From Kibdelosporangium banguiense (GTDB lineage: Bacteria; Actinomycetota; Actinomycetes; Mycobacteriales; Pseudonocardiaceae), in contig NZ_JAGINW010000001.1 in NCBI RefSeq assembly GCF_017876405.1, forward strand, positions 3,485,203 to 3,549,202: DNA of 64,000 nt, given 5' to 3'. This document shows, piece by piece, positions 42,144 to 51,482 of the stretch (position 1 is the first letter of the stretch; each line of letters starts with the position of its first letter). The translations under genes and the position numbers were made by a program. Below the pieces are notes generated by a model that worked only from the letters and a program-made list of their open reading frames with translations, searched no databases and had not been told where the DNA came from.

Positions 42144-45100
42144 ATGAAGGGTTTCGCCGTGACAGCATCACGATCTCCCCTGCGAATGCGCGCCGGGTGG
42201 GCGGTGCTTGCGATGAGCACCGCCCTGCTCGGGCTCGCGGCGCCGAGCGCGCTCGCGGTTCAACCGACGCCGGAACAGCCGGTGCCCGCCGACAAGAAGA
42301 GCCTTGACTCGAACGACCGCGCGCTGATCGCCGAAGCGGAGAAGACGGGCAAGACGGAGGTCACCATCCTGGTGGCCGCCGAGAAGGGCAAGACCGACGC
42401 GGCCGCCGACGAGCTGCGCAGGCTCGGCTCGGTCGTCAAGTCCGTGGACAAGGACGTCGACTATCTCAAAGTGACACTGCCGCCGGAGGCGGCCCGCAAG
42501 GCGGTGAAGCTCGACGCCGTCCGTGCGATCGACGTCGACAGCGTGATCGCCCGGGACGAGCCGTCGACGCAGGGCATGACCGACCCGCTGCCCCAGCCGG
42601 CGCCGGGCCCGAAAACCCCGCGCGTGAACCCGTACATGCCGACCGGCGACACCCACGCCGCCCAGTTCAGCCAGCTGTTCCCGTTCTGGGACGGCAAGGG
42701 TGTGACAGTCGGCATTGTGGACAGTGGCATCGACCTGGACCACCCGGCGCTGACCAAGACCAGCCGCGGCGAGCGCAAGGTCGTCGACTGGTACAACGCC
42801 AACCCGCCGACGTCCGGTGACAACACGTGGGTCCCGATGTCGAAGACCACGTTCACCGGTTCCTTCAGCGCCTCGGGCCGGACCTGGACCGCACCGGCGA
42901 CCGGCGGCCCGTACTCGTTCGGCCTGTTCACCGAGAACGCGGGCGACTTCGCCAACGCCGCCAGCGAGCTCGCCGGTGACGTCAACCGGGACGGCGACAA
43001 GCTCGACCGGTTCGGCGTGCTGCAGGACGTCGCGACAAAGGAAGTCCGTGTCGACCTGAACGGCAACGGCAACTTCACCGACGAGACCGCGATGATCGAC
43101 TACAAGGTCAAGCAGGACGTCGGCCACTTCGGTACGGACAACCCGGCCACGCCGGCCGTGTCCGAGCAGGTCCCGTTCACCGTGCAGACCGACAAGTCGC
43201 TGTACGGCCCCACGGACACCCCGTACGTGAACCTCGGCATCGCCGGTGCCGCGCACGGTTCGCACGTCTCCGGTATCGCGGCCGGTAACGCCCTGCTGGA
43301 CGGCCGGATGTCCGGTGCGGCACCGGGTGCGAACCTGCTCGCGGTCAAGGCCTGCTTCTCCACGCCGTCCTGCACGACTTCGGGCATGATCGACGGTGTC
43401 GTCTACGCCGCCAAGAACGGTGCGGACGTCATCAACGTCTCGATCGGCAGCCTGCCCGCCCTCAACGACGGCAACGGTGCCGGTACGACGATCTACAACC
43501 GTGTCATCGAGCAGTACAACGTCCAGGTGTTCTTCTCGGCCGGCAACAGCGGTTCCGGCGCGAACACCATAGGCGACCCGTCGGTGGCCTCGGATGTGGT
43601 GAGCGTCGGCTCGTACATCACGCGGGACACCTGGCTGTCGAACTACGGTTCCAAGACGGCCCAGAAGGAGAACCTGCACCCGTTCTCGTCGCGTGGTCCG
43701 GCTGAGGACGGTGGTTTCAAGCCGAACATCATCGCGCCTGGCTCGGCGATCTCGGCGATTCCGCGTTGGCAGGCACAGGGCGCGGTGCCCGGAACGTACG
43801 TGCTGCCCAACGGCTACGGCCACCTGCAGGGCACGTCGATGGCGTCCCCGCAGGCGACTGGTGCGGCTGCTTTGCTTGTCAGTGCTTACAAGCAGACGCA
43901 TGGCGGCAAGCGTCCGTCGGTGAGCGATCTGCGTAACGCGATTTACTCGTCCGCGCGTTTCATCGACAACTATGGCGCGTACGAGCAGGGCAACGGCCTG
44001 TTCGACGTGTTCGGCGCGTTCTTCCAGCTGGCGATCAACCCGAACCCGGACACCGTGACCGCGTCGGTCGAGGTCAACACGGTGCTGGACGCCTTCCTGC
44101 CGACGCCGGGCGTCGGTATCGGCATCCACGACCGGGAAGGCGTGCAGCGCGGCAAGAAGTACACCCGCACCTACACCTTCACCCGGACAACGGGTTCGAA
44201 GGGCACGGTGCCGTACCGGTTGAGATGGGTCGGCAACGACGGCACGTTCTCCTCGCCGGGCGTGGTCAACCTGCCGTTGAACAAGCCGGTGAAGGTGGAC
44301 GTCCGGGTAGATCCGGGCAAGGCGGGCATCCACAGCGCCAGCCTGCAGCTGGACAACCCGTTCACGCCGGGCATCGACAGCCGCACGCTGAACACTGTGT
44401 TCGTGCCGCAGGAGTTCAACGCGGGCACCAAGTTCACCTACACCGTGAGCGGCAAGATCGCCCGTAACCAGACGCAGAACTTCTTTGTCCGCGTGCCGCA
44501 GGGCACCACGGGCCTCAAGGTGGACCTCACCGGTGGCGGTGCCACGCCAGGCGCCGGGCAGGTCCGGTTCATCCGCGTCGACCCGCGGGGCATTCCGATC
44601 GACCCGACCGGAACGACCTCGTGCTACAACCCCGATGCGGGTGCGGGTTGCACCAGTGGTCTGCCGGCCACCCGGACGGTGAACAACCCGATCAGTGGTG
44701 TCTGGGAGGTCTACGTGGAGGCCCGCCGGACCTCCGACACGGGCCTGGCGCCGTTCTCGCTGACCGTCAGCGCGATCACCACGGCGATCAGCCCGAACCC
44801 GGATGTCATCGACACCATCCAGACGGGTGTGCCGTTGCCGCGTAACTACACGGTTTCCAGCACGGCTGCCGCGTTCACCGGCAAGCTCGCCGGCGGTCCG
44901 CTGAGCAGCTCGCTGGTCATCCGGCCGACGATCGCCGACCTCGCGCAGCAACAGCGTGCGATCCAGGTGCTGCCGGGCTCGACGTCGCTGCGTGCGGCGA
45001 TCGGCAACACGTCGGACGGGACCGCTGACCTCGACCTGTTCCTGTTCAACTGCACGACCGGCACCTGTGTGCTGGCCGCGCAGAGCGCGGACGGGGACTC

Positions 45101-45410
45101 CGACGAAGCGGTGAGCGTCGCCAACCCGGCAGCGGGCCTCTGGGTCACGTTGGTGGACGGCTTCTCGGTGCCGGCAGGCACCACGGAGTTCGACTACACC
45201 GACGTGTTCGCCTCGCCTGCGCTGGGCAACGTGGCGGTCAACGACACCGACAAGCTCCGTCCTATCGGGACAGTATGGAACGCGCCCGGCACGGTGACGG
45301 TCAACGCCGCGCTGCCTGCCGGTCGCAAGCTCCTCGGTGAGCTGGCCGTGCAGACCAGTGACGGCGGGATCGTGGGCAACGGTGTTGTCCAGATCAATGC
45401 TGTGAGCTAG
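42144..45410 (+). CDS. Secreted subtilisin-like (S8) serine protease, large
   Basis: This 1088-residue secreted protease has an N-terminal signal peptide (about 1-39, ending SALA), an I9-like propeptide (about 55-135), and a catalytic domain with Asp193 (GIVDSGIDLDHP), His371 (AAHGSHVSG), oxyanion Asn468 (SAGNSG) and Ser565 (GTSMASPQ). About 170 residues separate Asp and His, an insertion much larger than in subtilisin. After the catalytic domain come about 480 residues of beta-sandwich domains. Other starts (GTG 42159, ATG 42186) would also keep a signal peptide. It begins a group of secreted enzymes. Confidence 0.9.
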   Translation: MKGFAVTASRSPLRMRAGWAVLAMSTALLGLAAPSALAVQPTPEQPVPADKKSLDSNDRALIAEAEKTGKTEVTILVAAEKGKTDAAADELRRLGSVVKSVDKDVDYLKVTLPPEAARKAVKLDAVRAIDVDSVIARDEPSTQGMTDPLPQPAPGPKTPRVNPYMPTGDTHAAQFSQLFPFWDGKGVTVGIVDSGIDLDHPALTKTSRGERKVVDWYNANPPTSGDNTWVPMSKTTFTGSFSASGRTWTAPATGGPYSFGLFTENAGDFANAASELAGDVNRDGDKLDRFGVLQDVATKEVRVDLNGNGNFTDETAMIDYKVKQDVGHFGTDNPATPAVSEQVPFTVQTDKSLYGPTDTPYVNLGIAGAAHGSHVSGIAAGNALLDGRMSGAAPGANLLAVKACFSTPSCTTSGMIDGVVYAAKNGADVINVSIGSLPALNDGNGAGTTIYNRVIEQYNVQVFFSAGNSGSGANTIGDPSVASDVVSVGSYITRDTWLSNYGSKTAQKENLHPFSSRGPAEDGGFKPNIIAPGSAISAIPRWQAQGAVPGTYVLPNGYGHLQGTSMASPQATGAAALLVSAYKQTHGGKRPSVSDLRNAIYSSARFIDNYGAYEQGNGLFDVFGAFFQLAINPNPDTVTASVEVNTVLDAFLPTPGVGIGIHDREGVQRGKKYTRTYTFTRTTGSKGTVPYRLRWVGNDGTFSSPGVVNLPLNKPVKVDVRVDPGKAGIHSASLQLDNPFTPGIDSRTLNTVFVPQEFNAGTKFTYTVSGKIARNQTQNFFVRVPQGTTGLKVDLTGGGATPGAGQVRFIRVDPRGIPIDPTGTTSCYNPDAGAGCTSGLPATRTVNNPISGVWEVYVEARRTSDTGLAPFSLTVSAITTAISPNPDVIDTIQTGVPLPRNYTVSSTAAAFTGKLAGGPLSSSLVIRPTIADLAQQQRAIQVLPGSTSLRAAIGNTSDGTADLDLFLFNCTTGTCVLAAQSADGDSDEAVSVANPAAGLWVTLVDGFSVPAGTTEFDYTDVFASPALGNVAVNDTDKLRPIGTVWNAPGTVTVNAALPAGRKLLGELAVQTSDGGIVGNGVVQINAVS

Positions 45411-45418
45411 TGGAAAAC

Positions 45419-45450
45419 ACTCAGGGGCGGCCGTCCGGCCGCCCCTGAGT
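45419..45450. terminator. Bidirectional terminator hairpin between the S8 protease and LPMO genes
   Basis: ACTCAGGGGCGGCCG (45419-45433) pairs perfectly with CGGCCGCCCCTGAGT (45436-45450) over 15 base pairs with a two-base loop. It sits between two convergent genes, so it can serve both. Confidence 0.8.
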
Positions 45451-45455
45451 GCTGT

Positions 45456-46097
45456 CTAGAACAGAACGTCGTTGCAGAGATAGAAAGCCTCGCCGCTGTC
45501 GGGCATCTGGCGCTGCCAGATCGTGTAGATCACGTGCCGGCCGGACTTGCCGCTGGGCAGGCGAGTGGCGATCTGGTACACGCCATTGGAGATGGGCGGG
45601 TTGGTCACCTGGTGGAACTGCTCCAGGTCCGACCAGCGCAGTGGTGTGGTCGGGTTGTAGCCGTTGCGGGTGACGTACATCGTCCACACCCCCAGGTGCG
45701 CGGCTGTTGCCTTGACCTGGAAGGTGAAGTTGGCGCCCGAGGTCAGCCGGGTGGCCGGCCAGTCGTTGCGGGCCAGGTTGAGGCCGGTGTACTTGGCCCG
45801 GCCGGCGCCGCAGAGCTGGCCGTCCGGGATGAACGCGCGGTGGTTGCCCGCGACGTTGGGCAGGTTGACCTCGTGCCAGTCGTAGAAGGCCTGCGTACCG
45901 CCTGCCTGCACGGCCGCCCGGCACGCGGCCGACGTCGGGTTCTCCGGGTTCTCGTTGAATCGGCACTGGTAGGTGCGGCTGGGCGGGTTCATGGTCGAGC
46001 CGTGCGCGCTGGCCACGGACACCGGCACGACTGTGGACAGCAGGATGGGGATCGCACCGAGCAGGGCGACCAGGGCGGCTCTCCGGCGCATGGTCAT
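45456..46097 (-). CDS. AA10 lytic polysaccharide monooxygenase
   Basis: This 213-residue secreted copper enzyme oxidatively cleaves chitin or cellulose. The signal peptide ends SVASA, leaving His32 as the mature N-terminal residue (HGSTMNPPSR). His134 (AAHLGVW) completes the histidine brace. There is no carbohydrate-binding module. I chose the ATG at 46097 because AAGGAG (complement of 46105-46110) lies seven bases before it; longer starts have none. A DasR-like element sits about 75 bases upstream, which would fit chitin-related control. The HGSTMNPPSR type occurs in both chitin- and cellulose-active enzymes. Confidence 0.92.
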   Translation of the reverse strand: MTMRRRAALVALLGAIPILLSTVVPVSVASAHGSTMNPPSRTYQCRFNENPENPTSAACRAAVQAGGTQAFYDWHEVNLPNVAGNHRAFIPDGQLCGAGRAKYTGLNLARNDWPATRLTSGANFTFQVKATAAHLGVWTMYVTRNGYNPTTPLRWSDLEQFHQVTNPPISNGVYQIATRLPSGKSGRHVIYTIWQRQMPDSGEAFYLCNDVLF

Positions 46098-46171
46098 CAG
46101 GCGTCTCCTTGACAGCGATGTCATGAAGTCGTCGCGCCCGACCCATGAAGAGGACGTTGTTTCGAGTGTGA

Positions 46172-46187
46172 ATTGGTCTAGTCCAGC
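46172..46187. promoter_or_regulatory. Putative DasR-responsive element (dre)
   Basis: ATTGGTCTAGTCCAGC agrees with the streptomycete dre consensus ACTGGTCTAGACCAGT at 13 of 16 positions. It lies upstream of the LPMO gene and between it and the divergent secreted protein gene. DasR controls chitin-degradation genes in Streptomyces in response to glucosamine-6-phosphate. A DasR homologue is not in the window. Confidence 0.5.
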
Positions 46188-46303
46188 GCCGCTAGGTCCA
46201 TTCGGGCTAAAAGATTTGCAGCTTCGAGTAGCTAACAGTGAGCGAGTAACTCACGACCTGAGTGAGGCAAGGAGGAAAATCACGCCATCCAAAGGGGGCC
46301 GCG

Positions 46304-47374
46304 ATGCGGCTGAGATCCTTGTTGATATCCATCATCACTGTACTGCTGGGAATCACCGTTTCGGTGCCCGCCCAGGCATCGATCGGGGACGTGTGGGCGT
46401 TCGCCTACAACGACAAACCCGCGCCCGGCCCGGTGTTCGGGCTGATGGACCCGTCGCACCAGTGGACCCCGACCGGTCCGGCGAGCGAGGTCCGCTCGTA
46501 CGGGACCGGCCGCTACGAGGTGCGCTTTGCCAAGACTGCCAACAAAGTCGGCATCCCGCACGTCACCGCGGTCAACCCCAAGCCACATTACTGCCAGCTT
46601 GTCGGCTGGAAACCCAGCTTCAGCACCGGCTATGAACACGTGTGGGTCGACTGCTATGCCTTCGGCGGTGTTCCCGCCGACTCACGGTTCACCGTGATGT
46701 TCACCGGCAGCAGTGGCTTCAGTCCATTTGGTACGGACAAGCACGCCTACATCCACTCCGCGTACGACGGCACGATTCTCGACGAGTACAACTCCGAGGG
46801 CCTTGCGAACTACGTCGGCTGGGGCGGCCCTGGCACGGGCGAGTGGAAGGTCTGGCTGCCGATGTCCGGCCCGCCGGACGAGAGTGGCAATTTCCAGGCA
46901 ACCGCGGTCAATGACAAGCCGGCGCGCTGCAAGATCTCCGAGTGGTACCCCGGTGCCTCGGGGCAAACCGTCGTGGTGCGCTGCTACGACTACAACAGCA
47001 AGCCCTTCGACACGGGATGGACCCTCAGCTACAACCGCGAGCGGCCGGTTGTCGGTGCCATCGGCCCGCCCAAGCTGTTCGGGTATGTCTGGGTGAACCC
47101 GGCGCTGCCGTCGCAGACCAACTACAACTCGCTCGGTGCCGTCAACACCGTGTTCTTCGGACCCGGGCAGTACCTCGTGACGTTCCCGAAGGTCGGCATG
47201 CTGGAGGACCACGTGCAGGTCACCGCGTTCGGGAAGGGCTCGGAGCACTGCGGCCTAGAGGACCTGTGGGGCACCTCCGGCGGCAATGCCGTCGTACGTA
47301 ACGTCAACTGCTTCGACGAGTTCGGCAAGCGTGCGAAGTCTGATTCGTTCGTCGCGTACACCTCACGTAACTGA
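46304..47374 (+). CDS. Secreted protein of three related repeats, function unknown
   Basis: This 356-residue protein has a signal peptide (MRLRSLLISIITVLLGITVSV to AQA) and then three units of about 105-110 residues (about 26-140, 140-250, 250-356). Each unit contains a G-x-G-x-Y/W-x-V pattern (TGRYEVRFAK, TGEWKVWLPM, PGQYLVTFPK), then a VTA or ATA strand, a Cys-x-W/L segment and a second Cys in VDCYAF, VRCYDY and VNCFDE. The cysteine pair in each unit suggests one disulfide per repeat. I recognise no catalytic motif. It could be a binding or structural protein of the cell surface. A purine-rich GGGGGC precedes the ATG. Confidence 0.75.
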   Translation: MRLRSLLISIITVLLGITVSVPAQASIGDVWAFAYNDKPAPGPVFGLMDPSHQWTPTGPASEVRSYGTGRYEVRFAKTANKVGIPHVTAVNPKPHYCQLVGWKPSFSTGYEHVWVDCYAFGGVPADSRFTVMFTGSSGFSPFGTDKHAYIHSAYDGTILDEYNSEGLANYVGWGGPGTGEWKVWLPMSGPPDESGNFQATAVNDKPARCKISEWYPGASGQTVVVRCYDYNSKPFDTGWTLSYNRERPVVGAIGPPKLFGYVWVNPALPSQTNYNSLGAVNTVFFGPGQYLVTFPKVGMLEDHVQVTAFGKGSEHCGLEDLWGTSGGNAVVRNVNCFDEFGKRAKSDSFVAYTSRN

Positions 47375-47489
47375 AGTCGCGCCGGCCCTCGCGTGGTTCG
47401 CGGAGGCCGGCCTCTTGACCATCCCGGTGCGCGAGTCTTTACTGTTCGGAAAGTTCCCTAATTATCTCGCCGCCAGAGATGGAGCTGTC

Positions 47490-49346
47490 ATGCTCAGACG
47501 TGGGTCGGTTGCCGTGGTCACACTGTGTTGTCTTGCTGCGACCGCGACTCCGGCGACCGCGGCCGCCGCCGGATTTGTCCGCGTGGACCAGGTCGGGTAC
47601 GCGACGAGCGAAGCGAAGTACGGATACCTGCTGGGTACGGCCGCGGTCGCCGGCGCGCCGTACACCGTGGTCGACGCCTCGGGCCGGACCGTGCTGTCCG
47701 GCAAGGTCGGTGCCAGCCTGGGCAGCTGGAACTCGCGATACACCGCGGTCCACCAGGTCGACTTCTCCAAGATCACCAAGCCCGGCAGCTACCGGGTCAG
47801 GTTCACCGGCCGGATCGCCGCGACCTCACCGTCGTTCAAGGTCGACCGCGCGGAAACACTGTTCCAGCCCCTGGTTCGAGCTACCACGGAGTTCTTCCAG
47901 GCCCAGCGCGACGGCCGCGACATAATCCCGGGCCGTCTCAACCGCGGGAAATCCCACCTCACCGACAGCAGGGCAACCGTCTACGCCGAACCGAAGTTCA
48001 AGGGCGACGGGGGAGACGTCCCCGCCGAACCACTCAAGCCGATCGGCGGGCCGGTCGATGTCGAGGGCGGCTGGGTTGACGCGGGCGACTTCGTGAAGTT
48101 CACGTCCAACACGGCGTATTCGTTGGCAGAGATGGGTTATGTCCAGCGTGAGGGCGGGAATCCCCAGCTGCTCGCGGAGTTCAGGCACGGCCTGGACTGG
48201 CTGGACAAAACCTGGGACGCACGCACGGGCACTCTCTATGCCCAGGTCGGGATCGGTACCGGCAGTGAGGAATTCGGCTTTGTCGGCGACCACGACGTGT
48301 GGCGCCTGGCTGAAGCGGACGACAAACTGGACGTCAAGCCAGGCGACTCCGAGTACTTCATCAAGTATCGGCCGGTATTCCCCGCCGGGCCGGCAGGATC
48401 ACCCGTCAGTCCCAACCTCGCCGGTCGTGTCGCGGCTGCGTTCGCGCTCGGTGCACAGCTTGAGAGCAATCCTGCCAAAGCCAAGCGTTATCTCACCGAA
48501 GCTGCCTCAATCTTTGCCGCTGCCAAGACAACAGACGTCGGTGAGCTCGTGACGGCGTTCCCGCACGCCTACTACCCCGAATCGTCCTGGATGGACGACA
48601 TGGAGCTCGGTGCGATCCAGCTGGCTCTGGCTGCGCGCAAACTCGGCGACCACCGGGCATCCGACTGGGCGCGGCAGGCGGCCCACTGGGCCAAGGCCTA
48701 CATCGCAAGCGATGACAAGGACACTCTCAACCTTTATGACACAAGCGCTTTGGCTCACGCTGAGCTGATTCCTCTGTTGCGGCGCGGTGTTCCAGGTGCC
48801 GCTGTGACTGCGTCCGATTTGGTCGGTGACCTGCGGCGGCAGTTGACATCGGGCGCGACGAACGCAGCCACCAGCCCGTTCCGCACCGGCGTCGACATCA
48901 CCCAGTTCGACGCGGCCAGCAAGAGCTTCGGCTTCGCGGCGACAGCCCGGCTCTACCGGTCGGTCACAGGGGACAGGTCCTTTGACGCCTTCGGTGTGCA
49001 GCAACGTAATTTCGCGCTCGGGTCGAACGCCTGGGGTATCTCATTGGTCGTCGGTGCCGGTTCGACATTCCCGAAGTGCCCCCACCACCAGGCCGCCAAC
49101 CTCGCCGGCGACCCCAACGGCGGCTCACGCATCCTCTACGGCGCCGTGATCAACGGACCGAACGGAGCCGACAACTTCGAGGATCTCGGTGAGATGCCGC
49201 CAGGCGCAATCGCCTGCTCCAATAATTTCGAGGCTTTTGACGGGCAAGGATCCCGGTTCTTCGACGATTTGCGGTCATGGCCGAGTTCCGAGCCCGCAAT
49301 CGATTTCACGTCCACTGCTTTGCTGGCCTTCGGCCTTTCCAGCTGA
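47490..49346 (+). CDS. Secreted GH9 family glycoside hydrolase (endoglucanase-type)
   Basis: This 618-residue enzyme has a signal peptide (1-27), an N-terminal immunoglobulin-like CelD_N domain (about 28-120, FVRVDQVGYATSEAKYGYL), and an (alpha/alpha)6 GH9 barrel. Catalytic residues are the Asp pair in GGWVDAGDFVKF (Asp197/Asp200) and the acid Glu601 in SSEPAIDFTSTALLAF. The protein ends after the catalytic domain with no binding module. GH9 enzymes cut beta-1,4-glucans; some Ig-GH9 enzymes act on chitosan-type glucosaminides, which is worth considering next to the LPMO and CsxA genes. GGAG lies before the ATG. Confidence 0.9.
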   Translation: MLRRGSVAVVTLCCLAATATPATAAAAGFVRVDQVGYATSEAKYGYLLGTAAVAGAPYTVVDASGRTVLSGKVGASLGSWNSRYTAVHQVDFSKITKPGSYRVRFTGRIAATSPSFKVDRAETLFQPLVRATTEFFQAQRDGRDIIPGRLNRGKSHLTDSRATVYAEPKFKGDGGDVPAEPLKPIGGPVDVEGGWVDAGDFVKFTSNTAYSLAEMGYVQREGGNPQLLAEFRHGLDWLDKTWDARTGTLYAQVGIGTGSEEFGFVGDHDVWRLAEADDKLDVKPGDSEYFIKYRPVFPAGPAGSPVSPNLAGRVAAAFALGAQLESNPAKAKRYLTEAASIFAAAKTTDVGELVTAFPHAYYPESSWMDDMELGAIQLALAARKLGDHRASDWARQAAHWAKAYIASDDKDTLNLYDTSALAHAELIPLLRRGVPGAAVTASDLVGDLRRQLTSGATNAATSPFRTGVDITQFDAASKSFGFAATARLYRSVTGDRSFDAFGVQQRNFALGSNAWGISLVVGAGSTFPKCPHHQAANLAGDPNGGSRILYGAVINGPNGADNFEDLGEMPPGAIACSNNFEAFDGQGSRFFDDLRSWPSSEPAIDFTSTALLAFGLSS

Positions 49347-49354
49347 GAGCTGTC

Positions 49355-49382
49355 CGGCCCGGTGTGTTTTCGCACCGGGCCG
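49355..49382. terminator. Terminator hairpin between the GH9 and kinase genes
   Basis: CGGCCCGGTG (49355-49364) and CACCGGGCCG (49373-49382) form a ten-base-pair stem with loop TGTTTTCG. It lies between two convergent stop codons and can act on both strands. Confidence 0.75.
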
Positions 49383-49392
49383 CCGGCCGAAA

Positions 49393-50631
49393 TCAGGGAC
49401 TGGGGTCGGGCTGCCCGGTCTTCGTCTTGGTCTTGGTTTTCTTGGGCTTTTTCGTCTTGGTGGGTGAATCAGGCTCGCCGTCATCCACGACATCGTCATC
49501 GCCGGGCGTCACCGCATCCGATGTCGCGACCGAAGTGCTGACCGACGGAGGAGGGGTCTTCGCGATTTTTCCGCCGGAATTGACATGCCGTTGATCCGCG
49601 GTGGGCTGTGGGGTCTCGGCGTCATCGGGAATCTGCGAACCCGGCGCTGCCGAACCCGGAGTCGAACCGGCAACTGTGCCGTTTTCCAACTGCTGGGGCC
49701 GGGATGGTGTCCCTGACGTGGGCGAAGTGAGCACCAGGCTGACGACGCCCGCTGCGAGGGCGGCGCCGACCAGAGCGGCGGCCTTCGCGCGAACCAGTTT
49801 CCGGGGGCGTTTGATCGGCACGGTCGGGCGGTCGGAGCGCAGCAATTCCGCGCACGCCTCGGCAGTGGGGCGGGCGGCCGGGTCGGATCGGGTCATCGCC
49901 TCGATCGCCTCGGCCAGGGCGGGCGGAATCGATTCGGGGATCTTGGGTGACCGGTTGAGGCGTGCCACCACTGTCTCGGCGTCGAAGCCCGGGTATTCGA
50001 TTTCGCCGGTCAGGCATTCCAGCAGGACCAGACCGAGGCCGTAGATGTCACTGGGCGGACCTACGTCTGTGCCAAGCACCTGTTCGGGTGAAAGATAGGC
50101 CGCGGTGCCGACAATTCGATCCGAAGCCGTCATGCCGCTTCGGGCTAGTAGTTTTGCCAGTCCGAAGTCGGCCAGATGCGGCTGGCCGTCCGAGGAGAGC
50201 AGGACGTTTCCCGGCTTGACGTCCCGGTGGACCACACCTCGGGAATGCACATACGCCAAGGCTTCGGCCAGTCCGATGCCGATGCGGCTCACGTCGTCCG
50301 GCGGCATCGGGCCGAGGTCGATCCGCCTGCCCAGCTGCGGGCCGTTGATCAGTTCGAGCACGAGGTACGGTTCGCCGTCGGCGCAACCGGAGTCATAGAC
50401 CTTGACCAGGCCCGGGTGGTCGAATCCGGCGAGCAGCTTGGCCTCGTCCTCGAATCGCAGGCGGCCGACCGGGTCGGCGTGCGGCTGGAAAATCTTGACC
50501 GCGACCTCGCGATCCAGCCGTTCATCCCATGCCCGCAGGACACGTGCGGTGCCACCCCTGCCGAGCTGGGACACCACGCGGTAGCGATCGGCCAGCACGG
50601 GTGCGGCGCGTCCGCCGGATTCCTCGTACAT
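49393..50631 (-). CDS. Transmembrane serine/threonine protein kinase
   Basis: This 412-residue kinase has an intact Hanks-type domain (about 15-265): glycine loop LGRGGTARV, catalytic Lys in VAVKIF, HRDVKPGNVLL and DFGLAKLL. After a basic stretch a single membrane segment (AAALVGAALAAGVVSLVL) follows, and then an outer tail of about 110 residues rich in Pro, Thr and Ser that ends in a Lys/Thr run (TKTKKPKKTKTKTKTG). There are no PASTA repeats. The ATG at 50631 is my choice; 50652 and 50667 are possible but would run into the divergent gene. Confidence 0.9.
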   Translation of the reverse strand: MYEESGGRAAPVLADRYRVVSQLGRGGTARVLRAWDERLDREVAVKIFQPHADPVGRLRFEDEAKLLAGFDHPGLVKVYDSGCADGEPYLVLELINGPQLGRRIDLGPMPPDDVSRIGIGLAEALAYVHSRGVVHRDVKPGNVLLSSDGQPHLADFGLAKLLARSGMTASDRIVGTAAYLSPEQVLGTDVGPPSDIYGLGLVLLECLTGEIEYPGFDAETVVARLNRSPKIPESIPPALAEAIEAMTRSDPAARPTAEACAELLRSDRPTVPIKRPRKLVRAKAAALVGAALAAGVVSLVLTSPTSGTPSRPQQLENGTVAGSTPGSAAPGSQIPDDAETPQPTADQRHVNSGGKIAKTPPPSVSTSVATSDAVTPGDDDVVDDGEPDSPTKTKKPKKTKTKTKTGQPDPSP

Positions 50632-50650
50632 TTGGGTCACACTAGTGACC

Positions 50651-51448
50651 ATGGATCTCAAATCCATAGCGAATCAGCTTTACGCCCTGCTGCCGGCCGA
50701 GTTCATGGCAGCCCGGGCGGAGTACGTGCGCGAGGCGAAAGCCGCAGGCGACAAGGAAACCGCAGCCAAGATCGCCAAACTCCGCAAGCCGTCACAGGCA
50801 GCGTGGGCCCTGAACCTGCTCGCGCGCCGGCAACCCGATGAGTTGCAACGGTTGGGTAACCTTGGCGCGGCGTTGCGTGACGCGCATGGCCGTTTCGACG
50901 GCGAGACCCTCAGAGAGCTCTCCAAGCAGCGGCATCAGCTGATCCGTGCCCTGGTCGCCCAAGTCCGGAGACTGGCCTCCGACGAAGGCCAGAAGCTGAG
51001 CGAATCCATGGTGCGCGACATCGAATCGGTCTTCACCGCGGCGCTCGCCGACCCTGCCGTCACCGAGATTTTGAAGGCAGGAAACCTTTCGGCCACCAAC
51101 GAACTCACCGAACAGGAAGGCTGGCCAGAACCAGCGGAGCCCGTCGTCGACGAGGTCGCCCTGCGCCGCGAACAACGAGCCGAACGCCAACGCCAGGAAC
51201 TAGGCCGCGCCCGCGCCGAAGCTCAACACACAAGCGAAGTCCGCGACCGCGCCCAAAACGCCCTGGCCCACGCCGAACAAAAAGCCGCACGCGCCACCCG
51301 CCACCTCGAAGAGCTGACCGCGGAACTGGAACGCGCCCGCACAACCGAACAAGAAGCCAACAGCGAAGTCCGCGAAGCCCGCACAGTCTTCCGCACAGCC
51401 GAAAAAGCCGCCGAACGAGCCCGCCGCCACCTGGAATCCCTGCAATAA
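50651..51448 (+). CDS. Conserved actinobacterial coiled-coil protein, function unknown
   Basis: This 265-residue protein has a conserved N-terminal part with RKPSQAAWALNLLARRQP (about 45-62), known from uncharacterised actinobacterial proteins. The C-terminal 100 residues are highly charged with Ala/Glu/Arg repeats (EQKAARATRHLEELTAELERA), typical of a long coiled coil. It has no signal peptide or membrane segment. It is divergent from the kinase with about 20 bases between starts. No function can be given. A GTG six bases upstream is an alternative start. Confidence 0.75.
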   Translation: MDLKSIANQLYALLPAEFMAARAEYVREAKAAGDKETAAKIAKLRKPSQAAWALNLLARRQPDELQRLGNLGAALRDAHGRFDGETLRELSKQRHQLIRALVAQVRRLASDEGQKLSESMVRDIESVFTAALADPAVTEILKAGNLSATNELTEQEGWPEPAEPVVDEVALRREQRAERQRQELGRARAEAQHTSEVRDRAQNALAHAEQKAARATRHLEELTAELERARTTEQEANSEVREARTVFRTAEKAAERARRHLESLQ

Positions 51449-51482
51449 CCAAGAACCAGTCGCTCGCACGCCAAATGGACGG

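Noticed and set aside
42168..44951. A 927-codon minus-strand open frame opposite the S8 protease
   Set aside because: Composition is Arg/Gly/Val/Asp rich with no recognisable domain, while the plus strand has a complete catalytic triad and signal peptide.
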